The notes below the pieces were generated by a model, which saw nothing but the letters and a program-made list of their open reading frames with translations, did no database searches and was not told the DNA's origin. 64,000 nucleotides of DNA from Jackrogersella multiformis (taxonomy: Eukaryota > Ascomycota > Sordariomycetes > Xylariales > Hypoxylaceae), in assembly GCA_902806575.1 (NCBI GenBank), contig CADCXD010000002.1, positions 186,001-250,000 of the forward strand, in the 5' to 3' direction. The first letter of the stretch is position 1. Each line of letters begins with the position of its first letter. This document shows, in pieces, positions 11,142-21,255 of this stretch. A program made the translations under genes and the position numbers.

Positions 11142-13291
11142 ATGTCATCATCCTCCGTAGCCTCATCTTCATTCCCGGCCAGGCATCTCGTCGTCGGCCT
11201 CACAGTTGCTTTGGGGAGTATATGGTATCTTCAGCGACGAATGGCCAAGACCCGAGCCAACGGGCCCGATTCGAAAGATGCGGACGGCACCGATCCCCCA
11301 CTCCTCCGGAAGCACTCCGAAATAGTGTCTTACACTGCTAGCCGAAGTGGTATTACTTACCCCGGCGTCCGGGTATTCTATCGTCGTCACCCGAAAGCAG
11401 ATGAGTTGCCTCGGGACCCGGCCCCGCTACCTTTGCTGGTCTTCATCCACGGCCTTGGAGGATCCATTGCGCAGTTCCATCCCCTCCTCACTAGTCTTGT
11501 TAACTCCTCCTCTTGTCTGGCTGTCGATTTACCTGGCTGTGGTCTTTCCCAATTTGCGCCGACGTCATGGGACGCATACACTACGGATGCATTAACAGAC
11601 TTACTCGAGACCATCATCGAAAGTTACCGAGAGAAGGATCAGGGAATCGTCTTGGTGGCTCACAGCATGGGAACTGCGATCGCGGCTCGCATTGCGAATA
11701 GACAATCGGCGTACTATTTACGGCCCCCTTCGCATGTGATGGGTCTCATCGCAATCTGTCCCGTATCTGGGCCGTCGCCGCCAGGGGTAGTGCGTACCTT
11801 TCGCATGCTTCTCTCACTTCCGGAATTCATTTTCAACATTTGGCGAGCTTGGGATAGACGGGGCGGTCCCGAGAGCGCCAGTGTCAAACGCTTTGTTGGT
11901 CCCGGAGGAGATCTCGAGGCCCGGCAGCTTCAGGACAGGTTTAATAGCCAGAGCCGGACGCCGGTTTTCCGTCGAATGGCATGTGGAGCGCTGCCAACTC
12001 ATTATATCAGCGGGCAACCAGCTGGAGGGTTGTTTGGAGAGCCTACTTGGGCTGGACTCGATATCCCCGTCTACCTCATTGGTGGCGAGCATGACACTGT
12101 CACACCACCAAAAGAAATTGAGAAGATCCGGAGTCTGCTCGATTCGGTGGCAAAACCGGTTACAATAGCCGGAGGCATCGCTTCCGATAAGGTCGATTCG
12201 GCATCCTCACAGATTCACTCTGAAGGTGAACCCCTTGCTGATCAATCTAACGTCACCGAAGGGAGTGCAATGGTAGCTGCCGCAGCTCCAGTGGATACTT
12301 CCACTAAGCTACGAGCACACATGCCGCAATCGATCGACGCTATTACCGACGAAGATTTCACGAGAAAACCGCAGCCCACGGCAAACGTGGAAGATCATTT
12401 TGAGGACCCAACCACGCCGAGGGATCAAGAGTCCATCGGTGGTATCCCCCCACAACCGCGACATCCTGCCAAAATTGTCAAAACTAAGATACTACCGGCT
12501 GGGCATGCTTTGCTTTACATGCCGACCACAGTTCGTACCTTAGCAGGGCTGATAGGCGATTTTATGAATGATCATGTCACCGGCCGGTTTTCTCTGTAAG
12601 TTTGTAATATGTATGATTCCCGAATATATAATAAGGTTAACATATTTTAAATAGTGGTTGGCAATTGCAGTATCTGTCTCGTGACGGTAAGTGGGATGTC
12701 AAGAATCTTGTCAAATGGAAAAGCGTCAAACCTGTAAGTGAACCTATCGGCGGCGTATTCCGAGCGATGAAGACTCTCCGCGAGGTAGACGAGGAGCATT
12801 CTCCTAAAGTATTTACGGCCAACTGGTAAGCACCCTTCCATCCTTCAACCATACCCCGCAACCTCCATCTTAACTACCTTACAAGGGGACACATGATCAA
12901 GGACATCATCGACATCAGCCATGCGGACCCAGTCTACGACCCGAAGAGCTTCGGCGAAGGTATAAAGTACCACAAGTTCCCGACGGTGTCCAAGATCCCG
13001 CCGACCGACACCGAGGTGGCCAACTTCATCAAGCTAGTGGACCGCATCCGCGAGGACCAGAAGGCGCGCGCGGCCGCGGAGCCCGGCTGGAGTGCCGATC
13101 ACGTCGTCGGCGTCCACTGCCACTACGGCTTCAACCGTACGGGCTACTTCGTCGTATGCTACCTCGTCGAGCGCTGCGGGTACGCCGTCCAGGAGGCGAT
13201 CGACGCCTTCGCGGCCGCGAGGCCGAACGGCATCCGCCACTCGCATTTCCTCGATCGCCTGTTCGTGAGGTACTCCCGCCTGCGCGAATGA
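11142..13291 (+). CDS. Alpha/beta-hydrolase fused to a CX5R dual-specificity-phosphatase-like domain
   Basis: Three exons (11142-12595, 12655-12825, 12886-13291) give 676 residues; donors GTAAGT and GTAAGC, acceptors ATAG and ACAAG, phases consistent. An N-terminal hydrophobic segment (about residues 14-30) suggests a membrane anchor. The hydrolase domain shows the oxyanion HGLGG (about 103-107), the nucleophile elbow VAHSMG with Ser175, an acid in IGGEHDTVTPP and a His in LPAGHALLYMP. A low-complexity insert of roughly 100 residues precedes that His. The C-terminal part has HCHYGFNRTG with Cys620 and Arg626 of the phosphatase P-loop; this pattern resembles the RNA triphosphatase-like branch (mRNA capping enzyme type) of the cysteine phosphatases. 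Both active sites look intact. Substrates are unknown. An upstream in-frame ATG at 11124 would add six residues. Confidence 0.85.
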
Positions 13292-14105
13292 TTACTAGGT
13301 ATCTACCATTGTCCATGCCTAATTATCCCGGCTGTCACTGGTCTGTGGGCTTATCTGGTCGGGAGTCTGGGCTTAGAGTCATATCGGGGATCGGGCCGAT
13401 CAGGGCTATGGGCGCTTTTTACTGTACTGTAGGGATCTTCGGCGTTTGTATTTCCGGCAGTATAGGTGTCCAGTTAATACACGTTTATTGTGTCTCTTCT
13501 CGTGAAATGGTTGGTATGGATTTGGTGCCTTTTTTCTTTCCTTTGAGTCGTGTTGGATTCTTTAAGGTTATGTTAACGAGAAGCTGTATTCTACGCTGTG
13601 GGTTGTGCTATGTCACGTACCTACATATACACCAGGACGTTCTGGAAAGCACGACACCTCCATAGGTAGGGGATAGAATCGACGGGAAGATATGAACAAC
13701 AGAGAGCTGCACATTTCCTAGCATTGGGACATGTCTAGTATTCCCGGGGGGCAGTTTCACATGCAAGGTAGTAAATCTCTTTATAACCACTTTATGTATT
13801 CAGTGTTGCTCACGATCCACTAGGGATAGTAAACTCAGCGTGTATATGAACTCATGACTACATTTTGCCCTGGAACCAAACCAAACCGGCATGGGTATCG
13901 TGCCAAGGCAAGGGGTATCAACCTAAAACAACGCGACGAGATACAAAGTGAGCGTCTCACTATGACACTAGAATCAACTCCTTTTTCGCGCAAAGTAACC
14001 CAACGCCGTGCTATGTCGACAAACGAAAACAATGCAGGCGATTAACCAGCCCTTTCAGGAGCGTCCTCGTCCTTCCCGTCCCTTTCCTTTCGTGCTATCC
14101 TTGTC
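13292..14105. other. Convergent intergenic spacer
   Basis: The 3' flanks of two convergent genes. Several open frames overlap here, but none shows conserved motifs or splice-supported extension. Confidence 0.5.
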
Positions 14106-15037
14106 CTAAGAGGGAGTAGAGGAAGAGGCCTTGGGAACAGCCCCCTGGACCATTCGTCGCGACTTCAGCATCTCCTCGTCCTCCGCCTTCTGGCGGAAGG
14201 CCGCGTAGTCCTTCGCCGCTTCGTAGGCAGATGCCTCCTTCTCCTGCGCGCGCGACTTGACGTTGTCCATGTACTTGCGCACGGCGCTGTAGAAGCTTAC
14301 GTTGGGGCATATTCCGTAGGGGTCCTCTTTGAGAGCCTTCAGCGTGGTGGTGATGCTCGAGAGGGCGCGGAGGATGGGCTGCTTAGGCGCGTCTTGTATC
14401 TTGGGCTGCGGGTCAGGCTCTTGCTCTGGAAATAGCTCTGGTGCCTCTAGTTGCATGGGATATGGATCTGGTGCCTCAGGTCGGACGATCGGTCCTTTGT
14501 TTGAGTTGTTGACTCGTTGCCAGGGGGCATGCTGCTGGCTCAGGTGCTTGCGGTTCTCGGTGGGCCAGGTGGATGGGATGCCGGGGATGCGGAGGATAGT
14601 GGTAGGCAGGTAGTAAGGCTCACACTGGGACTGGATGTAGCGCGTCTGGGAAAAGGGGATGCGGCTCGATCCGGCCTGGATGGAAGAAGGCACGGTCTTG
14701 CCCGAGGTCGAGACTTCCTGGCTACCTCCTCCAACAGCGGCGGTTGATGGGGCGACTGTATTCTCGCCGACATCGCGGGTGTCTTGGGTGTTGCTAGCGG
14801 CCTTCTGAGTCTCATTACTGGGAATTGTCTGCTGCGAATGTGGTGCGTAGAGGGCAGGGTTGGGTTGTTCCCAAGCAATCCACGAGGTAGATCGGTGTTG
14901 GCATGCCTGGAGAATGGTTAGTGATGCTATAAAAAGATATGATGTATCTACAGGTATGAACTAACCGAAGCAGTGACGGCGAGTCGCAAACCGCTTTGGC
15001 GACCGGCGCGGACGAGAGTAGAAGTGATGGCACTCAT
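14106..15037 (-). CDS. Probable mitochondrial protein, function unknown
   Basis: Two exons (minus): 15037-14966 and 14906-14106, with a 59-nt intron (donor GTTAGT, acceptor CTCCAG), coding for 290 residues. The first 40 residues (MSAITSTLVRAGRQSGLRLA and on) are rich in Ser, Thr and Arg with no acid, typical of a mitochondrial presequence. A Pro/Gln-rich middle (PDPYPMQLEAPELFPEQEPD) follows, then a helical, charged C-terminus with a predicted coiled coil (about residues 235-275: KSRAQEKEASAYEAAKDYAA). The SRIPFSQTRYIQSQCEPYYL segment in the middle looks conserved but I cannot name a family. A mitochondrial ribosomal or assembly protein is possible; this is a guess from targeting and composition only. 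Confidence 0.75.
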
Positions 15038-16059
15038 CGTGCCTGATTGTGCGTATCCAGTTGTTGATGAATAATGAAAGTTGGTTAAAACAGAACAGGT
15101 CAAAGAAGATTATTCATATGACATCGAGGGTTGGAAAGGATAAAAAAAGAATTTTGGGTTGTCGGGGTTGGTTGGTCGGTTGGTGGTGAATTATATCTCC
15201 TCGAGACGCATGTGGAAGTTACGAGGTGTGCTTTCTCCGGGGAAAGGAGAGGAAGTTTGGCAGGGGAGGAAGGAACGAACAATGCACCACCACTGTAAGT
15301 CACGGAATTAGAATCAACCAACGGGGTTCTTTCCAGGAAACACTAATCCGTGCTAAGAAGGGACGAATGAATTAGAACTTGACAGTGGCTATTAGATGTG
15401 GTCGTATCAAACTTTAGGTACCCATTCACGCAACAAGTTACTAAACAATGCCCAGCGACAAGACGCGTTTACCTGCCTCACCTCCACAAAACTGATACAC
15501 AAGAATTTATTTATTTTCTTCATCATGCGACTGCTGATTTTACAATTAGATGAGGCTTAAATAAACTTTTCATTCGGCACCAAGGTGTAGTTAAGTTGTC
15601 GCATATTTAAAACGGGAAAACGGGGTATTGGTGAGCTACTCAAGGCTATTCTGCTACTTTACTCTACCCCTATTTTTAACAATAAGCATTCTCAGTAGCA
15701 TACAACATTTTCTACAAGATCCATATTATTATCTACCTACAGCCTCAATGATATTTTTAAATACTTCATTATCGATTTGAAAAGTAGGAGTAATACCCTC
15801 GTATTAGTGGCTATTAGTCGAATTGCTATACCTAAAAGCCGGCCTGTCCAGACCTGTCAATTGGTAAGTTGGAAATATTAAGTTAAACGTTCATATATTT
15901 GGCATAGGTACGCACAGGACTTTCGCAAGCACTCTTCATAAGTTGGCCGCAACGTTATTTTAGCCCCTATTTAGGGGTACCTATATGCTTAGATTCTTTT
16001 TTACACCACGTAGAATTATCTAATTTGAATAATAACCTAGATGTAATAGATCCACACCC
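15038..16059. other. Intergenic, no gene seen
   Basis: AT-rich spacer between the probable mitochondrial protein gene (its 5' side) and the 3' end of the first GMC gene. No coding signal, RNA or repeat of note. Confidence 0.5.
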
Positions 16060-17787
16060 TTAGTAGAGCTCGTCTTTGAGTATCGTAGCTGCGAACTCCG
16101 CGACAGCGTACACAGATGACTGTAAGTGACAAGTCGGCAGTCGTGGAATCGCACTAGAATCAATCACTCTTAGATTCTGCGCACCCTTCACCCCGAAGCT
16201 CTTATCTAGAACCGTCCCGAGGGAACATGTTCCCAGCGGATGATGGAACGAACGAGCAGCGTGAAGCATTGCAGCTTTGATATCTGCGTTACTTGTGACG
16301 CTAGACCCGGGGTAGAGTTCGTTCACATTCACTTGCTTCATGGTATCCGAGCGCATCATGGCTAGTAGATGCTTGTAACCATAGAGGGCGATGGCCATGT
16401 CGGATTCGGATCCAAAGTAGTTAGTATCGAGCAGCGGATCATCCCGCCAGTTAGAACTGTTAAGACGTAAAGATCCTGGCGCTTCGGGCTGCACCAGGGC
16501 TGAGAACAAAGAAACGGCATTGGCACTGTCGGGTACTGGAAGTCTCGCGGCCGAGGAATATTGATACAGTAGATGAGGTCGGTCTTTGGGCAAACTTTTG
16601 GGAAAGGTAACGTTCACACCGAGACTATCGAGTATCTCGTCCGATAACCGCTCTGCGAAGAACGAGGAATCTCCCGGCGTCGATAGGGGGCCTGTTGCGT
16701 TGGCTTCGTACTCCGCCAAATAGGAGGCTAGCAGTACCGGGTCTTTTAGCTGTTTAGATGTGATGATGTCCGGCGTGGCATTGAACATCATGAGGGCGTA
16801 GTGGTGGTCAAAGAAATTCGACCCAACTTCTGGACTATCGACAACGACAGGAATACCGAGCGCTTCAAGGTCGTTTTTCGGACCAACTCCCGAGAGAAGG
16901 AGCAGGCGTGGAGAGTTGATAGCCCCTGCGCTGACGATCGTCTCCCTTGATCTTACCGTACGAGTCTCATTGTTTGAGAGATCCACGTAATCTACGCCAA
17001 CGGCCTTGGTCCCTTCGAAGTTTATCTTGATGACTCGGTATCCGTGGATTAACTGAACGTTAGGACGCCCAGCTAATTGGAATCCATACGCAGGTAAGGC
17101 ATACGATCTCGTCGCGTTTACTGGATTGATCGCATGAGGTCCGCCAATGACCATGCCGATGCCGACCCCGGAGGTTAGGTCGGCGTTTTGCGCACCGTTA
17201 GAGACCCATGTTTTCACGAATGACTCGTCGACTCGAATCCGTTGCTCAGCCGACTCGTAGCTAACATTGACATGCTCGCTACCAAACTTTGTCCTGTCGA
17301 TTATCTGGTTATAATCCAGGTCAGAGGGAACAAAGACATTTGTGCTCTTCTCAAAATAATGCAAGAGATTATTCCACCGTAGCCCATCAATGCCCGAGAT
17401 CTCTGCCCACTCATCGAAGACAGAACTAGCTCCTCGACAGTAGGCCATGATGTTGATTGCGGACCCGCCACCGAACCCGTTACCTTGGTGTAACTCCGGT
17501 GCGGCACCGTTAAGGGTTATTTGTGGAATAGACGTGAAATTCCACGAAAACTGTGTCCCTTGTAGCTGACCGGCGAGCCGTGGAGTTGTAATAGTCTTGT
17601 TGTCATATGTATCCGGACCATTTTCTATGAGCAGCACCTTGAAGTTGGGATTCTCCGAGAGTCGAGAGGCTAGGACGAAGCCTGCTGGTCCTCCCCCGAC
17701 GATAATTGCATCGTAAATTTCACAACCAAGGGCTACTGACCATATACAGGAAAACAAAGCAAGTGGAATTATCAGGTGCAGTCTCAT
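16060..17787 (-). CDS. Secreted GMC oxidoreductase (FAD-dependent alcohol/sugar oxidase or dehydrogenase type)
   Basis: Single-exon gene of 575 residues. A signal peptide (MRLHLIIPLALFSCIWSVAL, cleavage near residue 21) leads into the FAD-binding dinucleotide motif IIVGGGPAG (about 29-36). The GMC signature is seen in HQGNGFGGGSAINIMAYCRG, and a second in GAINSPRLLLLSGVGP. The C-terminal active-site pair is His516 in HPLGTCSLG and His554 in PTCHLQSSVYAVAE. Length is normal for the family, which includes aryl-alcohol oxidase, glucose oxidase and similar extracellular flavoenzymes that make H2O2 during lignocellulose decay. The exact substrate cannot be read from the sequence. Several Asn-X-Ser/Thr sites fit secretion. 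It lies on the same strand as a second GMC gene 3.5 kb away, but the two are clearly different proteins. Confidence 0.93.
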   Translation of the reverse strand: MRLHLIIPLALFSCIWSVALGCEIYDAIIVGGGPAGFVLASRLSENPNFKVLLIENGPDTYDNKTITTPRLAGQLQGTQFSWNFTSIPQITLNGAAPELHQGNGFGGGSAINIMAYCRGASSVFDEWAEISGIDGLRWNNLLHYFEKSTNVFVPSDLDYNQIIDRTKFGSEHVNVSYESAEQRIRVDESFVKTWVSNGAQNADLTSGVGIGMVIGGPHAINPVNATRSYALPAYGFQLAGRPNVQLIHGYRVIKINFEGTKAVGVDYVDLSNNETRTVRSRETIVSAGAINSPRLLLLSGVGPKNDLEALGIPVVVDSPEVGSNFFDHHYALMMFNATPDIITSKQLKDPVLLASYLAEYEANATGPLSTPGDSSFFAERLSDEILDSLGVNVTFPKSLPKDRPHLLYQYSSAARLPVPDSANAVSLFSALVQPEAPGSLRLNSSNWRDDPLLDTNYFGSESDMAIALYGYKHLLAMMRSDTMKQVNVNELYPGSSVTSNADIKAAMLHAARSFHHPLGTCSLGTVLDKSFGVKGAQNLRVIDSSAIPRLPTCHLQSSVYAVAEFAATILKDELY

Positions 17788-18315
17788 TATTTCTTATTGC
17801 TAAAGGAGCGGGGTGTAGTATAGACTAACTTCGTTTAAAGTAAGGTAGTAATGCCGAATAAGTATAATGGAAATATTGAATTAGGTACCTATGCGGAGTC
17901 AACTTTTACAAATACCTATATGTAGTTATAGGCATAGTAAGCAGGGTCGTTAATACGCACTAGCCAATCATATAGCATGTCACATTGAACGTATATCCAT
18001 TCTATCACCGAGTCTTACATTATGACATGACTTTCGACAGGAGTATTCATTCTTCAAACTGTATATCCTACCAGGTGAGAAAAAGGGGCTAATAGAAATC
18101 AAATTAAATGAACAAGGGAAATTGTAGTAACCTAGTGAGTTTGGAAGCCTAGAGGGGCTAAAAACAAATCAAGCCTATGGAGTGTTGATTTGGCGACGTT
18201 GGATATTCCAAAATAACTCCCATTGAGGTTATATTGTTACCTGGTCTTGCTTGGGACCGAAGATCCAAACAAGGAGAAAGAGACGTTATGTGGAGGCTTT
18301 ATATTATAGTATATG
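17788..18315. other. Intergenic, no gene seen
   Basis: Upstream flank of the first GMC gene and downstream flank of the DUF3176 pseudogene. No coding or RNA signal. Confidence 0.5.
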
Positions 18316-20520
18316 TCACCGTGTGGAAATGAATACTGAGTTAACATCTGGCCTGTCTGCTCTCGAAGCATGTGTTTGTTCAACTTCAGTAAAGCGCCAA
18401 ACATTATCGGTGCCCTGGAACACCACCCTCATCGTCTTTGCCTTCTTCTGCAACTCGCTGCTGCTCGCGATATTCGAGGCTGGGCCTTCGCTGCCTACGT
18501 CTCCTAGCCGATGGAACAGTAGCGCGAGAGGCGAAGATTTGCCGGCTTCCTTCGTTCCTCCTTGTGTGGTCCATCGTCCACACGCGCAAGATCATTGTTC
18601 CTAGTATCAGGGAAAGGGGGCATGCTAACCAACCCCATCGAGCATTAACGCACGTATCGCTCCTGTAGACATGTCCTGTGACGTTACTACCCTGTTCACG
18701 CGCTCATACAGTCAAGGTTTGCGCGATCCGGTTGAACGTGTCGTCGATGGTGGAATAGGTGACGTTGCCTCCCTGGAAGATTGTTTGTAGAATTGCTGGG
18801 CCATAAAACGCGCCTGGTGCAAGGTAGCTGAGCTCACCGCTGAACATCATTGCAAGATACTTGAAAAAGTTGGATACTTGGGGCCCGACCGCCTGGTAGA
18901 TGTATTCCGGACGTATCGCCATCTTGGTCATGTTGTACTTCAACCACGCCGTTGTCTGGGGGTCAAAATTGTAGCCGGAATTGTGTAGCGCCTGGATCTC
19001 AGAGGTATTTAAACACGAGACGTCAACGGAATTGTCCTCGAAATCATCCGAATCCCAAGTCATGGATGTAGACACGATAGTCTCTGTCAATATACCGCCT
19101 TTTACTATACTGGTATAGCTCCTAACACAGGGACAGATGGCGCATTCTGCGGCTCCAACGCCTCGATTTCCCCATGGGGTATCTGACAGCGAGCTCTTTG
19201 TTCCATTCTTGTTCCATCCTAGTATAGCTTGTGTTGCGTACCTCCCCGAAGCGGCCATCACGAATGTTCTTGTGCCTGCCGTTGCGGAGAGATTCGAAGA
19301 AGGCAAAGTAAAATTAACCGCCCCCCTGTCTGAGTAGTGAAATCCTATATGATCTGAAACATCTTCGCAGTGGCTACACCACCCCATTGAGTGGTATACT
19401 CCATCAAAGGTACAATTTCCAGTCGGGCATGTGAATGGTGCTTGTTTGAGTTCGTTGTCATATACGCCACTGTTTATTACAGCCTGTGCACTGGGTTCGA
19501 TACTAATTATAGCTCCATTATATCCTGCAGAGGCGAAGTTTGTCTTTGGAATGGACGCATTAAGTGTCACATCCGGAATAGTACATGAATAAAACTGAAC
19601 AATCTGCTGTCTGTCTAACCGATCAGTATATCCCGATATAAGGAGGGAAGAGTTTTTGAACCGACGTAAAAGGGACTAATAGTAACGAAAGAATCATCAT
19701 AAGTCCACCTATAGATGGTAATATAGCCCTGAAAAGAACCTCCCTATTAGATAACTACTATTTTGGAAACGATCGTGTCAAGCCTTTATCCTAAGGCGTA
19801 TGGCCCACAATAGCCCCAGAGATCCCCATGGTCCGCGAGACGCACTATCATAGTGTTCCATGTGATGTAGAGGACGTGGATGTGTAAACCAACTCCATTT
19901 CAACTGACTTAGACCTAGTTAGGAGTAAAAGTTAGTGATAGCTACCTGGTTTCGGTAATTGTGGAAGGGCTGATAGGCTACTTACATTCACCAAGTACTA
20001 GGACCATTGCTGCTCTCATCACCTCAGAGTAGAAGGAAACGATGGTATTGATAGAGAGGGAATAGGGCCATCGGGGTAGCGGCTGATCCTGGTAAGGTTG
20101 AATTATGCCTACAAGTGCAGCGATCATCGCAACCACTAATAGGCATGAAACTATCTCAAGCCACTATATATTTGCTAGTTTCATGTTCCCGGTCGTTGAA
20201 GCTTGAGGTTTTGATGTTGTGTCTCTATCTCGATTATTCTCATCTTCTTGAACTCGATTTACTGCATTTCGTGGATGGTCGGTCGGGTTCACATTCAATT
20301 CTTGTTCAGGGGTCGGCAACAGTTGTAATGCAGCACTTTCGGCATCACCTTCCGTGCCAGCGAGAGTATCACTCGAGGATGTATGTTCTGTCCCTAATGT
20401 TAGTCAACATATTCACCTGCACATAGATCCCGTATCACCTATGGTTAGTCCCATCCCTGCAAGTGTCCTTTGGGTCCAGGAACTGGCCGATGTAGATCGG
20501 TGTAAGTGTTCAAGATCCAT
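18316..20520 (-). pseudogene. Degraded DUF3176-family membrane protein gene
   Basis: The family layout is clear: an N-terminal region with QPLPRWPYSLSINTIVSFYS and a following transmembrane stretch, LSQLKWSWF, DSASRGPWGSLGLLWAIRLR, a second hydrophobic stretch (ILPSIGGLMMILSLLLVPF) leading to TQQIVQFYS, the Cys-rich outer part (CPTGNCTF, WCSHC), and C-terminal RWGWLACPLSLILGT plus KSSPLALLFHRL. Several breaks are visible. The donor after the WAIRLR exon reads GA instead of GT (19790-19789). An in-frame TGA lies at 18706-18704 just before the last membrane segment. The KSSPLALLFH part is in another frame, so an indel lies near 18541-18590. A TAG at 20166-20164 directly precedes WLEIVSCLL; it may be nonsense or the end of an unrecognised intron. 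The reading start at 20520 is uncertain. DUF3176 proteins have no known function. Confidence 0.75.
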
Positions 20521-21255
20521 CGCTTCAAGCCTTAAACTATATGCGATAAAGTTATTTAGAAACCATAGAAGTGATAGAAGGACTGGAATAATGCTAGCAT
20601 TGAACACTTGCTATATATAAGGACGGGACAGTCACGCAAAGTTATAGACATCTTCTGCATCTCCTTGACTAGCACAAGTTGTACCACCTTTGCAATTTGG
20701 GAGGTACATATTATTGGACAATCTGCTAGTTACCTAAGGAGGGACTCAGCAATAATGATAGAGGCATTTTCCGTCTTTGCGTCGCATAATCTGACAGAAA
20801 CCTGCAGGGCGAAGTCATTAGAGCTGTGCCTAGGACTGTACTCCTTATGCCCAGGCCAATAAGGAACAGACATCCAAGTACCCCAGGTAGGTAGGCATCA
20901 CTTAAACGTCGTACAGTACGCACAGCCTCTTCCCATTCCGATATTTTAATTGGGAGCTAAAATTAGGTACGTTGAACATTCTTGCTGTCGTGTATTGAAT
21001 GCCGGCAAAGATAATACCATAGCCCTAACGTACTGAAATCATTTGGGGAGCTGGGTAACGGACGGCTATAAGCGAGTGATCCAGTGTGGTGCAATCAGAC
21101 TTGACGTAAAGGAATCTTTTTGATAAAGAATTGTATTCACTTTATAATACGTTGCTTCGACAGAAAGAAGTAGTAGCAGGAAAAAGCCACACGATCGCCT
21201 CGAGGGTAAAAATAGGTTGTACTTTAGTCATGACATGACATGATAAGGCCGTGAG
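20521..21255. other. Intergenic, no gene seen
   Basis: Spacer upstream of the DUF3176 pseudogene and downstream of the second GMC gene. No coding signal recognised. Confidence 0.5.
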
